A stretch of DNA of 64,000 nt from an uncultured Lachnoclostridium sp. (lineage in GTDB: Bacteria > Bacillota > Clostridia > Lachnospirales > Lachnospiraceae). Position 1 is the first letter of the stretch. Every line of letters starts with the position of its first letter. Below are positions 9,956 through 18,467 of the stretch, in pieces. A model generated the notes under the pieces. It had not been told where the DNA came from and did no database searches. It worked only from the letters and a program-made list of their open reading frames with translations. The position numbers were made by a program, and so were the translations under genes. The stretch covers positions 62,001 through 126,000 of the forward strand of contig CALWLW010000002.1 in NCBI GenBank assembly GCA_944381625.1, given 5' to 3'.

Positions 9956-10101
9956 GGAAATTTAAATAAGTAGCGGCTTTCAGGTACTGTCCCGGGATGA
10001 TTTTCGGGCAGTGCTGGCCGCATGAGGATTTGCTCCCGGTGGAGATATAATTTCTCAATGTATAAAATTTAGTATGCTTAATTCACAAGAATCAAAATTC
10101 T

Positions 10102-10115
10102 GGTGAGATCTCACC
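10102..10115. promoter_or_regulatory. Perfect palindrome GGTGAGATCTCACC in the Rpn leader, copy 2
   Basis: The same 14-bp palindrome as at 8604, followed by the same conserved leader (AAATTTCCCAAATGTTG here). The promoter is less clear than in copies 1 and 3: at the equivalent position there is only TATGCT (10073-10078) with no good -35, while a TATAAT lies at 10046-10051. Confidence 0.7.
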
Positions 10116-10259
10116 AAATTTCCCAAATGTTGTTAGTTATTATATTTGCATAATCTGCACACAGAAGGCGATTTTTGCGCGCATATGTCTTTCACGTTTT
10201 TGCGCATATGCCTTCTGCGTGCAATATCTGCCCGGAAGGAGGCTGTTTTGAACAGAGAT

Positions 10260-11495
10260 ATGAGCAGAGATAAAGAGAAAAATACGAATACAGATGTAAC
10301 TATGAATACGAATACAAATATAAGTACAAAGAATTGCCCGACAGGCACAGTTGCTGTCCATCAGAGTTTGGCAAACACATCCGTCGGCCGGAAGAATCCG
10401 CCCGCCCCAGCGGTTGTCTGGAAACGCCAGCCCGATACACGAGAGGAAATGCTGGAGAAAGTAGAAGATAGCCCGGAACTTCGAAATCCATACCGCCGCC
10501 TTCCCGCACCTCTCCGGGAGCGCTTTCTGGATTTTCTCCGCGGAGCCAGGACGCTGCCCCTTACCTACGATCCTTTTTTCAAAGCTATCTTCGATCCCAA
10601 ACTGCATCCGGAACGTTTGTCCGGCCTGATCTCCAGTCTCCTGGGAATTCCTGTAAAAGTAAAAGAAATCCTGCCGACGGAGGACCGGATGCTGGACGGA
10701 GAGTCTCTGCTGATCATGGACGTGCTGGTGGAACTGGAAGACGGCTCCCTGACCAACGTGGAGATTCAGAAGGTGCCCTATGCTTTTCCGGCTGAGCGTA
10801 TGACATGCTACTCGTCAGATCTGGTCATGCGCCAGTATGCCCGTACCAAATCCCTGAAAGGGGATAAGTTTTCTTACAAGGACATGAGGAAGGTATATAC
10901 CATCGTCATCTTTGAAAACAGCGCGGGGAATTTCCATCGGATGCCGGAGATGTACATCCACCGGGGAAAGATCACCTTTGATACAGGCCTGGAGATGGAA
11001 TTCCTGCAGGAATACTGCCTGATCGCCCTTGACGTGTTCCGACAAATCCCGTATGCTGTAAATAGGAACGAACAGACGGCATGGCTGTCCCTTCTGGTCA
11101 CGGAAACAGTGGAGGAAGCCGAAAAATTGATGACAGAATACCCCTGGCTGGAAGAGATATACAAGGAGATCGCCATGCTGCGCCAGAGGCCGGAGGAGGT
11201 GCTGCATATGTTTTCGGAAGCGCTGAGGATCATGGACCGCAACACGGTGAAATATATGGTGGAAGAACAGCAGAAGGAGCTGGAGGAGAAACAGCGAAAA
11301 ATCAATGATCAGCAGGAACAATTGGGGGAAAAACAGCGTCAAATTGATGATCAACAGAAACAATTGGGGGAGAAACAGCGTCAAATCGATGACCAGCAGG
11401 AGCAGCTGACGGATCAGCAAAGACAATTGTTTGAAAAAGATCAGGAAATCCGTATGCTGAGAGAACAGTTGGCCAAAGAGCAGGCAGACAGATGA
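10260..11495 (+). CDS. Rpn-family PD-(D/E)XK nuclease/putative transposase, copy 2
   Basis: A tandem paralogue of the gene at 8759, with 411 residues from the ATG at 10260. An in-frame TTG at 10248 lies five bases after GGAGG (10238-10242) and may be the true start in this copy. The catalytic core is conserved (LIMDVLVELEDG then NVEIQ). Compared with copy 1 it has about 20 extra residues near residue 25 (around TVAVHQSLANTSVGRK) and the same three-unit coiled-coil tail. Bases 10970-11288 are identical to 9409-9727 of copy 1, while the region before that differs at scattered sites, which suggests gene conversion. A terminator follows at 11561. Confidence 0.85.
   Translation: MSRDKEKNTNTDVTMNTNTNISTKNCPTGTVAVHQSLANTSVGRKNPPAPAVVWKRQPDTREEMLEKVEDSPELRNPYRRLPAPLRERFLDFLRGARTLPLTYDPFFKAIFDPKLHPERLSGLISSLLGIPVKVKEILPTEDRMLDGESLLIMDVLVELEDGSLTNVEIQKVPYAFPAERMTCYSSDLVMRQYARTKSLKGDKFSYKDMRKVYTIVIFENSAGNFHRMPEMYIHRGKITFDTGLEMEFLQEYCLIALDVFRQIPYAVNRNEQTAWLSLLVTETVEEAEKLMTEYPWLEEIYKEIAMLRQRPEEVLHMFSEALRIMDRNTVKYMVEEQQKELEEKQRKINDQQEQLGEKQRQIDDQQKQLGEKQRQIDDQQEQLTDQQRQLFEKDQEIRMLREQLAKEQADR
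11292..11417 (+). repeat. Three 42-bp tandem repeats in the Rpn copy 2 coiled-coil tail
   Basis: Units start at 11292, 11334 and 11376 and encode the same 14-residue Gln/Glu-rich heptad-like block as in copy 1, with a few substitutions. Confidence 0.8.
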
Positions 11496-11560
11496 TGCTT
11501 ATATATATCAATACTCAGAAAAGAAATCCGGCTCTTTTCCATGCAAATCCGGCAGGTTGC

Positions 11561-11600
11561 GGCGGCCCGTAAAAAACTTACGGACCGCCGTGTTTCTTTA
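11561..11600 (+). terminator. Terminator after Rpn copy 2
   Basis: GGCGGCCCGTAA pairs with TTACGGACCGCC (one unpaired base) across a short A-rich loop, followed by GTGTTTCTTTAT. The rest of the 11496-11828 gap is T-rich and holds no gene that I can see. Confidence 0.75.
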
Positions 11601-11828
11601 TAATAATGTCAGAACTTCTTCGATTCCCTTTTTCCCGAAATATACGTCTTTTTCATCTATGATTTTCCGCCTCTTTTACCTCCCTTTCACAAATCCTTTT
11701 CCTCCTCAGACAATTTTTACCTTCTTCTTACAAAATTTTACGGCGGGATGATAGAGCGCCGTGTCCTGCACATGTTACATTAAACCACGGTGAACACAGC
11801 GCTTCTGAGAGGAGGAGTCGTAAAAAGA

Positions 11829-12668
11829 ATGAAGAAACATGTGAAAGCCGGTACCATCGGGAAGGGCATCGGGTGCGCGGCGCTTTTGTTTTTGTCCCTG
11901 TTTCCGATCTATTGGCTGGCCGCTATGGCAATCCGCCCGTCGGAGGAGATGCAGGGTGCAATCTCCCTGTTTCCGCGGACGGTGACCTTTGAGTATTTTG
12001 TGGGACTGTTCCAGAATGAGGGATTTGGCCAGGCCATCCTGAACAGTATGCAGACCACCCTGGGATCGCTGGCGGTTTCCCTGCTGGTGGGAATCTGCGC
12101 GGCCTATGTGATCGCGCGGAAACGTTTCCAGTTCGGGCTGAAGCAGCCCATGACCTACTGGGTGCTGCTGATACGGGTGCTGCCGCCGGTGGCTTTTGTG
12201 ATCCCGCTGTATATCATGTTTAACAAGCTGGGGCTGATCAACACCAAGATACCGGTACTGCTGGCATGCGTGCTGATCAATGTTCCGCTGATCATCTGGT
12301 TCCTGCTCAGCTTTTTCCAGGAACTGCCGGATGAGGTGGAGGAGAGCGCCAAGGTGGACGGAGCGACAGAGTGGCAGCTGTTCTATAAGATTGTGCTTCC
12401 GCTGGTTGCCCCCGGCATTGCGGCCGTGGCCATGCTCTCTTTCATGTACGCATGGAATGAGTATACATACACGGTGATTTTTACCCGCAGTTCCATGAAC
12501 AACACAGTGCCGCTGGCGCTGGCCCTTCTGAATACGGAGGACAGCCTGACCAATTTCGGACTGGTAGCGGCGGGGGGAGTGATCTCCGTGATCCCGATCA
12601 CATTGTTCGTGATCTTTGCGCAGAATTACCTGATCTCAGGTCTTTCCAGCGGAGCGGTAAAAGGCTGA
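11829..12668 (+). CDS. Carbohydrate ABC transporter permease, MalG type
   Basis: This is an inner-membrane permease subunit of a sugar importer, with 279 residues from the ATG at 11829; a GTG at 11790 would add 13 residues. About six hydrophobic segments are visible. The cytoplasmic EAA loop reads ESAKVDGATEWQLFYKIVLP, the contact site for the ATPase subunit. It opens a five-gene operon with the binding protein, the partner permease, a metallo-beta-lactamase-fold protein and a PfkB kinase. The order is unusual: the MalG-type gene comes before the binding protein. No ATPase gene is present, so a shared MsmX-like ATPase is probably used. Confidence 0.85.
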   Translation: MKKHVKAGTIGKGIGCAALLFLSLFPIYWLAAMAIRPSEEMQGAISLFPRTVTFEYFVGLFQNEGFGQAILNSMQTTLGSLAVSLLVGICAAYVIARKRFQFGLKQPMTYWVLLIRVLPPVAFVIPLYIMFNKLGLINTKIPVLLACVLINVPLIIWFLLSFFQELPDEVEESAKVDGATEWQLFYKIVLPLVAPGIAAVAMLSFMYAWNEYTYTVIFTRSSMNNTVPLALALLNTEDSLTNFGLVAAGGVISVIPITLFVIFAQNYLISGLSSGAVKG

Positions 12669-12729
12669 CAGAAATTTTAAAAGTGAAAAAGGTCAACAGA
12701 ATTTTTATGAGTGAAAACAGGAGGAAAAC

Positions 12730-13980
12730 ATGAAGAGAAAAGTATTGGCATTGATACTGGCGGGAGCGGCGGCATGCTCCCTGACTGCATGCGGAGGAAG
12801 CAGCGTTTCGGCGGAGGGAAGCCAGGGAACGTCCGCAGAAGGAACGACGCAGATGTCCATCGCCCTGAGAGGCGGCGTATACGCGGATGTGCTCAAAGAG
12901 TGCCTGCCAGCTTTTGAGGAAGAGCACAATGTGAAGATCGATGTGCAGGAGCTTTCTGAGGAGGATCTGCATACCTCCGTTGCCCTGAACGCCACCAGCG
13001 CCCAGGGCGCGTACGATCTGTGCATGGTGGACGGTTCCTGGATGGCGGAGTTTACCAGCGCGGGTGTGCTGGCAAACCTGACGGAGCTGGGCTATGAGCT
13101 GGACGAGGATATCATCCCGGCCACCACGTCCATCTGCTATGTGGATGGCAGCGCGTATCTGGCGCCCTACTACGGAAATGTGACCGTATTAATGATGAAC
13201 AAAGCGAATGTGGAGGAAGCCGGATATACGACGGATACTGTGGATTCCCTGGAGGCGGTGCTGGACATCTGCCAGCAGGCGCAGGCCAATGGCAAAAAGG
13301 GATTCATCTACCGCGGCGACAGCCAGAATAACCTGGTGGTGGACTTCCTTCCGATCCTGCTCTCCCACGGCGGCTGGGTGGTGGATGAGAACAACCAGCC
13401 GACGGTGAACAGCGAAGAATTTGTAAACGCCATGAACTATTATATGGAACTGATCGCCACCGGCGAGGCGCAGGTGAAGGACGATCTGGTGGCGTCTGTG
13501 GATACCGGAGCCGCGACGATGGGCGTCGCATGGCCGGGCTGGTATACGCCCACGGCGGATTCCGCGGCAGATTATATTGCCCTGAACGGCAAGGCAGTGC
13601 CCGGTGCGGAGGCGTATAACGCCAATGTGTACGGTATCTGGTGCCTGGGGATCCCGTCCAATAGCCAGAACAAAGAGCTGGCAGCGGAACTGCTCACTTA
13701 TCTGATGGATCCGGAAGTGCAGTACGGCACCGTGGCATCCGGAGGCGTTCCGTGCCGTTATTCCAGCCTTCAGGACGAAGAAGTGCTGAAAACCTATCCG
13801 CAGTATGAGGTGGTATGCCAGGCGCTGGAGAGCGGCGTGTACCGTCCGGTGATCGCCCAGTGGACCGAGTTTTATACCACTCTGGGATCTGAGATGGATA
13901 ATATCATTAACGGCGCAAAGACGGTGGAAGAGGGCCTGAACGACGCGCAGGCGGCGCTGGAAGAACTGATGGCAAAATAG
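12730..13980 (+). CDS. Extracellular sugar-binding lipoprotein of the ABC importer
   Basis: A 416-residue solute-binding protein. The signal peptide ends in a lipobox (SLTAC, Cys about residue 21), so it is lipid-anchored outside the membrane. The fold fits family 1 extracellular binding proteins (GGVYADVLKECLPAFEEEHN near the start; repeated W and G motifs such as GVAWPGWYTP). A strong AGGAGG lies just before the ATG. It sits between the two permease genes, so it most likely delivers a sugar or oligosaccharide to them. The substrate cannot be told from sequence. Confidence 0.88.
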   Translation: MKRKVLALILAGAAACSLTACGGSSVSAEGSQGTSAEGTTQMSIALRGGVYADVLKECLPAFEEEHNVKIDVQELSEEDLHTSVALNATSAQGAYDLCMVDGSWMAEFTSAGVLANLTELGYELDEDIIPATTSICYVDGSAYLAPYYGNVTVLMMNKANVEEAGYTTDTVDSLEAVLDICQQAQANGKKGFIYRGDSQNNLVVDFLPILLSHGGWVVDENNQPTVNSEEFVNAMNYYMELIATGEAQVKDDLVASVDTGAATMGVAWPGWYTPTADSAADYIALNGKAVPGAEAYNANVYGIWCLGIPSNSQNKELAAELLTYLMDPEVQYGTVASGGVPCRYSSLQDEEVLKTYPQYEVVCQALESGVYRPVIAQWTEFYTTLGSEMDNIINGAKTVEEGLNDAQAALEELMAK

Positions 13981-13992
13981 CAGGGAGACGGT

Positions 13993-14886
13993 ATGATAGG
14001 AATGAAGAAAGCCATGGGCGCGCGGCGGGAGACGAAGCGCTTCAGCACGGCCATGATCACGCCCACCATGGTGGTGCTGGCGGTTATGACAGTTTACCCG
14101 CTGATCTTTACCCTGGTCTACAGCTTTACGGACTATAACCTTCTGGGGGCCTTAAACGGCGCCCCGAAGGCAACCGGCCTGAAAAATTATCTGGATCTTC
14201 TGACAGACGCGTATTTTCAGCAGTCTGTGTGGAATACGGTGAAATTTACGGTTCTGACGGTGGCGCTGGAGATGCTGGTGGGCTTTGGGATGGCGCTTTT
14301 TGTCAACAGCCTGAAAACAGGCCAGAAGATTATGAGAACCCTGCTCCTGCTGCCCTATCTGCTCCCCACGGTTACCGTGGCGCTGATCTGGCGCATGATG
14401 CTGTCCCCCAACTACGGGATTGTCAACCGGTTCCTGGAGAGCCTGCATCTGCCAGTATTCAACTGGTTTTCGGACATCCGCACAGCCTTCGGCATGCTGG
14501 TGCTGATCGACGTATGGCAGTGCGCTCCTTTTGTATTCCTGCTCCTGTACGCGGCACTGCAGTCAGTGTCCCAGGAACAGTACGAGGCGGCGAGGATGGA
14601 CGGTGCAGGTCCGGTCAGGATTCTGTTCTATGTGACGATTCCCAATATAAAAAGCAGTCTGGCGCTCTGCGCCCTGTTAAGGACCATCGACAGCTTCCGT
14701 CTCTTTGACAAGGTGAACCTGCTCACAGGGGGCGGTCCGGCCAACAGTACGGCTACGATCACGCAGTACCTTTACAATTATGGAATCAAGACCTTTGACT
14801 TTGGCCTGGGAAGCGCCGGAGCCATCGTCATGACGGTGATCGTGCTCATTCTGTCCAGCTTCTATATTAAGAGGGCGATAAAGTGA
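13993..14886 (+). CDS. Carbohydrate ABC transporter permease, MalF type
   Basis: The second permease of the importer, 297 residues, starting 12 bp after the binding protein stop. About six hydrophobic segments are visible. The EAA loop reads YEAARMDGAGPVRILFYVTI. It forms a heterodimer with the product of the gene at 11829. Its stop overlaps the GTG of the next gene, indicating translational coupling. Confidence 0.88.
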   Translation: MIGMKKAMGARRETKRFSTAMITPTMVVLAVMTVYPLIFTLVYSFTDYNLLGALNGAPKATGLKNYLDLLTDAYFQQSVWNTVKFTVLTVALEMLVGFGMALFVNSLKTGQKIMRTLLLLPYLLPTVTVALIWRMMLSPNYGIVNRFLESLHLPVFNWFSDIRTAFGMLVLIDVWQCAPFVFLLLYAALQSVSQEQYEAARMDGAGPVRILFYVTIPNIKSSLALCALLRTIDSFRLFDKVNLLTGGGPANSTATITQYLYNYGIKTFDFGLGSAGAIVMTVIVLILSSFYIKRAIK

Positions 14887-15902
14887 GGACGGGAGGTCAG
14901 GGTCCCTGGTGCGGGCAGACGGGAATGAAACTGACCTTTGTGAATGTGGGCTACGGGGAAGCCATCCTGCTGGAATGCACGGACGCTTCCAGAGAGGACG
15001 GCATGTTCACGGCGCTGATCGACGGGGGAAGCGGGGAGGAACAGGAGTATGCGGACCGCTCCCTGGGCCGCGTCCCTGTCTGGGAGTATCTCCAGGAAAA
15101 AGGCGTGAGCCATCTGGATCTGATGATCTGCACCCACATCCATGAGGATCATGTGAGCGGCATGACGCGCACGGCCGCACAGCTGCCGCCGGGAGAACTC
15201 TGGCAGGGGCTTCCGGCGGCCTTTTACCGGTCCATGCGCCGACTGGACCCGGACGCGGCGCAGAACCCGTACCGGAAGAAATTCATCCATGCCCTGAACG
15301 ATTATGGCGAACTGTGCCGGATAACCGCGGAAAACGGAGGCTTTATCAGGAAGCTTGCGTGCGGACAGGTCATGTCTTTTGGCCGGGGCGGGCAGATGGA
15401 GGTGCTTGCGCCTTTCAGGAGGGATCAGGAGGAACTGGAAGCGTCTCTGAGGGAATTATACGGGGAAATGTCCCCGGAAAGATTTCTGGAGAAGCTGACC
15501 CGGCTGGACGGCCGCATGAACCATTACAGCCTGATCCTGAGAATTTTATATGAGGATCGGCGGATTTTGCTGCCCGGGGACGCGGGACGCGGGGATTATA
15601 CGGAGATCCCCGGTGAAAAACTCAGGGCGGATCTGTTTAAGGTCGGACACCACGGGCAGAAGGACGGCGTCAGCCGGGAACTTCTGAAGATGGTATCGCC
15701 GGAAGCGGCAGTGTGCTGCGCTTCCAGTGACCGGCGGTACGACAGCGCCCACCCGGATGTGGTGAGCATGCTGGAGCAGGCGGGCGTCAAAGCGTATTTT
15801 TCCGACTGCCCCCAGGTGCCGGGGATGGAGATCCCGCCTCACCGGGCGCTGGAATTCCAGGCGGCGCAGGGACAGCCGCTGAGCGGCCAATACATATTAT
15901 GA
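14883..15902 (+). CDS. ComEC-like metallo-beta-lactamase-fold hydrolase
   Basis: A soluble metallo-beta-lactamase-fold protein like the catalytic domain of ComEC/Rec2, without membrane segments. The metal-binding motif HIHEDH (H-x-H-x-D-H) follows LMICT; a second site is KVGHHGQKDG and a third region is ILLPGDAGRGDY. The GTG at 14883 overlaps the previous stop and has GAGGG seven bases upstream. The ATG at 14925 (MKLTFVNVGYGE) is where the conserved domain begins and is an alternative start. Its place between a sugar permease and a sugar kinase suggests a hydrolytic step on the imported compound or a signalling nucleotide, but this is inference. Confidence 0.8.
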   Translation: MRTGGQGPWCGQTGMKLTFVNVGYGEAILLECTDASREDGMFTALIDGGSGEEQEYADRSLGRVPVWEYLQEKGVSHLDLMICTHIHEDHVSGMTRTAAQLPPGELWQGLPAAFYRSMRRLDPDAAQNPYRKKFIHALNDYGELCRITAENGGFIRKLACGQVMSFGRGGQMEVLAPFRRDQEELEASLRELYGEMSPERFLEKLTRLDGRMNHYSLILRILYEDRRILLPGDAGRGDYTEIPGEKLRADLFKVGHHGQKDGVSRELLKMVSPEAAVCCASSDRRYDSAHPDVVSMLEQAGVKAYFSDCPQVPGMEIPPHRALEFQAAQGQPLSGQYIL

Positions 15903-15927
15903 AAGTTATCTGGTGACAGGAGGAATT

Positions 15928-16812
15928 ATGGCACAGAAATATGATGTGATGGTGATCGGCCCGGTATCGGTGGATTATAATATTGATTACCTGGGAAATG
16001 AGCGCAGGGAGATCGGGGGGGCTGTGGTCGCTTCCGGCTTCGCGGCGGCGGGCAGCGGCGCCCGCACGGCCATTTTCTGCAAACTGAATGAAAAGGATGC
16101 GGATGTGGAAGAACGGTTCCGGGGCGTGCAGGCGGATGTATACTGGAAAGCTTCGTCGGCCACCTGCTCCATCCGCAACCAGTATTTTACGGCGGACAAG
16201 GAGAAGCGCCAGTGCACGTCCCTGGACGTCTGCGATCCGTTCCGGTTTGAAGAACTTCCTCAGATGGAGACCGCCGTCTATCATTTCGCCGGCCTGGTGT
16301 ACGGCGATTTTGACGGCGCGCTGTTTGAGGAGGCTTCCAGGCACGGAAAGGTGGCTCTGGACGTGCAGTGCATGCTCCGGCATGTGGAACCGGACGGCAG
16401 CATGCGGTTTCATGACTGGGCGGAGAAGAAGCGGTACCTTCCGCTGATGGATTATTTCAAGACCGACGCGGCGGAGGCGGAGATTATCACGGGTCTTTCC
16501 GACCGCCGGGAAGCCGCCGGGCTTCTGCATGAATGGGGCGCGAAGGAGATTGTGATCACCCACAATACGGAAGTGCTGGCTTATGCCGGCGGAAAGATGT
16601 ATACCTGTCCGATTAAGGCCAGGAACCTGTCGGGACGCACCGGGAGAGGCGACACCACGTTCGCCGGATACATCGCGGCCAGGCAGCAGGGCAGGAGCGT
16701 GGAGGAGGCCCTGCGCTACTGTACCGCGCTGGTCTCCCTGAAGATGGAGACGCCCGGGCCGTTCCGGGGCACGAGGCAGGATGTGCTGGAATATATGAAA
16801 GAATTCTATTGA
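15928..16812 (+). CDS. PfkB-family carbohydrate or nucleoside kinase
   Basis: A 294-residue member of the ribokinase/PfkB family, which phosphorylates sugars or nucleosides with ATP. The C-terminal signature is GRTGRGDTTFAGY, with the catalytic base Asp in GRGD; the usual second residue of G-A-G-D is Arg here. The N-terminal GG motif reads EIGGAVVASGFAA. A GGAGG lies four bases before the ATG at 15928. Last gene of the sugar operon, it probably phosphorylates the imported substrate. The 289-bp gap to the next gene carries the promoter and palindrome of Rpn copy 3. Confidence 0.85.
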   Translation: MAQKYDVMVIGPVSVDYNIDYLGNERREIGGAVVASGFAAAGSGARTAIFCKLNEKDADVEERFRGVQADVYWKASSATCSIRNQYFTADKEKRQCTSLDVCDPFRFEELPQMETAVYHFAGLVYGDFDGALFEEASRHGKVALDVQCMLRHVEPDGSMRFHDWAEKKRYLPLMDYFKTDAAEAEIITGLSDRREAAGLLHEWGAKEIVITHNTEVLAYAGGKMYTCPIKARNLSGRTGRGDTTFAGYIAARQQGRSVEEALRYCTALVSLKMETPGPFRGTRQDVLEYMKEFY

Positions 16813-16920
16813 ACGCGGGCCGGGGCTACCGCAAAGACAGAGGAGCACTCTGATTTGCGGCGGCTCCGTGGAAAATAACACCGCGGGATTCCGACGATAC
16901 GCTTTTTTTAGAAGTCGGTC

Positions 16921-16949
16921 TTGTGTCTTTTTTTCTTATGTGCTACAAT
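16921..16949 (+). promoter_or_regulatory. Promoter of the third Rpn gene
   Basis: TTGTGT (16921-16926) and TACAAT (16944-16949) with a 17-bp spacer. The downstream ATTCATAGA also matches the copy 1 promoter region (TACTCATAGA). Confidence 0.7.
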
Positions 16950-16972
16950 CAATTCATAGACATCGGAATTCC

Positions 16973-16986
16973 GGTGAGATCTCACC
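16973..16986. promoter_or_regulatory. Perfect palindrome GGTGAGATCTCACC in the Rpn leader, copy 3
   Basis: The third occurrence of the 14-bp palindrome, again 23 bp after the -10 box, preceded by TCGGAATTCC as in copy 1. The rest of the leader is shorter and more diverged than in copies 1 and 2. Confidence 0.7.
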
Positions 16987-17101
16987 ACATTTCCCAGTTG
17001 CTTTTAAATATTGTATTTACACATGAAGGGGTATTAGACTTCTGCGCGCACGGCCTCTTTTGTGTAAATCTGTTTGAAAGGAGGCTATTGCAAGCAAAAA
17101 T

Positions 17102-18226
17102 ATGAGCAGAGATACAAATGTGAATGTAAATGCGGGAAAAGCGAATCCTTGTCCGGGGGAATCCGTTGTCTGGCTGAACCCGCCGGACTCAGAGGAAGAA
17201 GCCTTGGAGAGAGTGGAAAAAATCCCGGAACTCAGGACTTCGTACCGCCGTCTGTCCCCGCCCCTCCGGGAGCGTTTTATAGATTTCCTGCGTGGGGCCA
17301 GGACGCTGCCCCTCACCTATGATCCCTTTTTCAAAGCTATCTTCGATCCCAGGCTGCACCCGGAACGTCTGTCCGGCCTGATCTCCAGTCTCTTGGGAAT
17401 TCCCGTAAAAGTAAAAGAAATCCTGCCAACAGAGGACCGAATGCTGGACGGAGAGTCCCTGCTGATTATGGACGTGCTGGTAGAACTGGAGGACGGCTCT
17501 CTGACCAACGTGGAGATCCAGAAGGTGCCCTATGCCTTCCCAGCTGAGCGTATGACCTGCTACTCTTCCGATCTGGTCATGCGCCAGTATGCCCGAGCCA
17601 AATCCCTGAGAGGGGATAAGTTCTCTTACCGGGATATGAGAAAGGTCTATACGATCGTCATTTTTGAAAACAGCGCAGGGAATTTCCATCGGATGCCGGA
17701 GGCTTACATCCACCGTGGGAGGGTCGCGTTTGACACGGGACTGGAGATGGATTTCCTGCAGGAATACTGCCTGGTCGCCCTTGACGTGTTCCGCCAAATC
17801 TCGTATGCTGTAGACAGAAACGAACAGACGGCATGGCTGTCCCTCCTGGTCACGGAGACGGTAGAAGAGGCCGAGAGGCTGATGACAGAATACCCCTGGC
17901 TGGAGGAGATATACAGGGAGATCGCCATGCTGCGTCAGAAACCGGAGGAGGTGCTGTATATGTTTTCGGAAGCGCTGAGGATCATGGACCGCAACACGGT
18001 GAGGTATATGGTAGAAGAACAGCAGAAGGAGCTGGAGGAAAAGCAGCGTCAGATTGATGCGCAGCAGGAACAGCTAAAAGAGAGCCAGGAACAGTTGAAA
18101 GAGAGTCAGGAAAAGCTGGGGGAGAAACAGCGCCAGATCGACGACCAACAGAAAAAACTGACCGAGAAAGATCAGGAAATCCGTATGCTGAGGGAACGTC
18201 TGGCAAGGGAACAGTCGAGCAGATGA
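17102..18226 (+). CDS. Rpn-family PD-(D/E)XK nuclease/putative transposase, copy 3
   Basis: A 374-residue paralogue of the genes at 8759 and 10260. The core is nearly the same (LTYDPFFKAIFDPRLHPERL; Asp in LIMDVLVELEDG; NVEIQ). The N-terminus is shorter and different, with NVNVNAGKANPCPGE in place of the Asn/Thr repeat. The coiled-coil tail has lost the regular 42-bp units and instead carries repeats of the type EQLKESQ. As in copy 1, GGAGG (17080-17084) is 17 nt from the ATG. Together with copy 2 it brackets the sugar operon as a direct repeat about 5.6 kb apart. Confidence 0.85.
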   Translation: MSRDTNVNVNAGKANPCPGESVVWLNPPDSEEEALERVEKIPELRTSYRRLSPPLRERFIDFLRGARTLPLTYDPFFKAIFDPRLHPERLSGLISSLLGIPVKVKEILPTEDRMLDGESLLIMDVLVELEDGSLTNVEIQKVPYAFPAERMTCYSSDLVMRQYARAKSLRGDKFSYRDMRKVYTIVIFENSAGNFHRMPEAYIHRGRVAFDTGLEMDFLQEYCLVALDVFRQISYAVDRNEQTAWLSLLVTETVEEAERLMTEYPWLEEIYREIAMLRQKPEEVLYMFSEALRIMDRNTVRYMVEEQQKELEEKQRQIDAQQEQLKESQEQLKESQEKLGEKQRQIDDQQKKLTEKDQEIRMLRERLAREQSSR

Positions 18227-18467
18227 ACTCTTGGGGGTATCGTTCGCATCCCCTGATATCTCCTTGTCTTGTATGCCGCCTGGGAAATGATAGATCAGAA
18301 GTGGAAAAATTATTTTTTTCTTTCAACTATTTTCCCTCTTGCCTCGTCTAACAGATGAAAACACTTAAAATCCCCATGCAGACATATAATATCAGGCCTG
18401 GCGGGGCCGGTATGCCGCCTGGTTTGCTGCATGAGGGAATGAAAAAACGAAAACGGAGGATAAGAAT

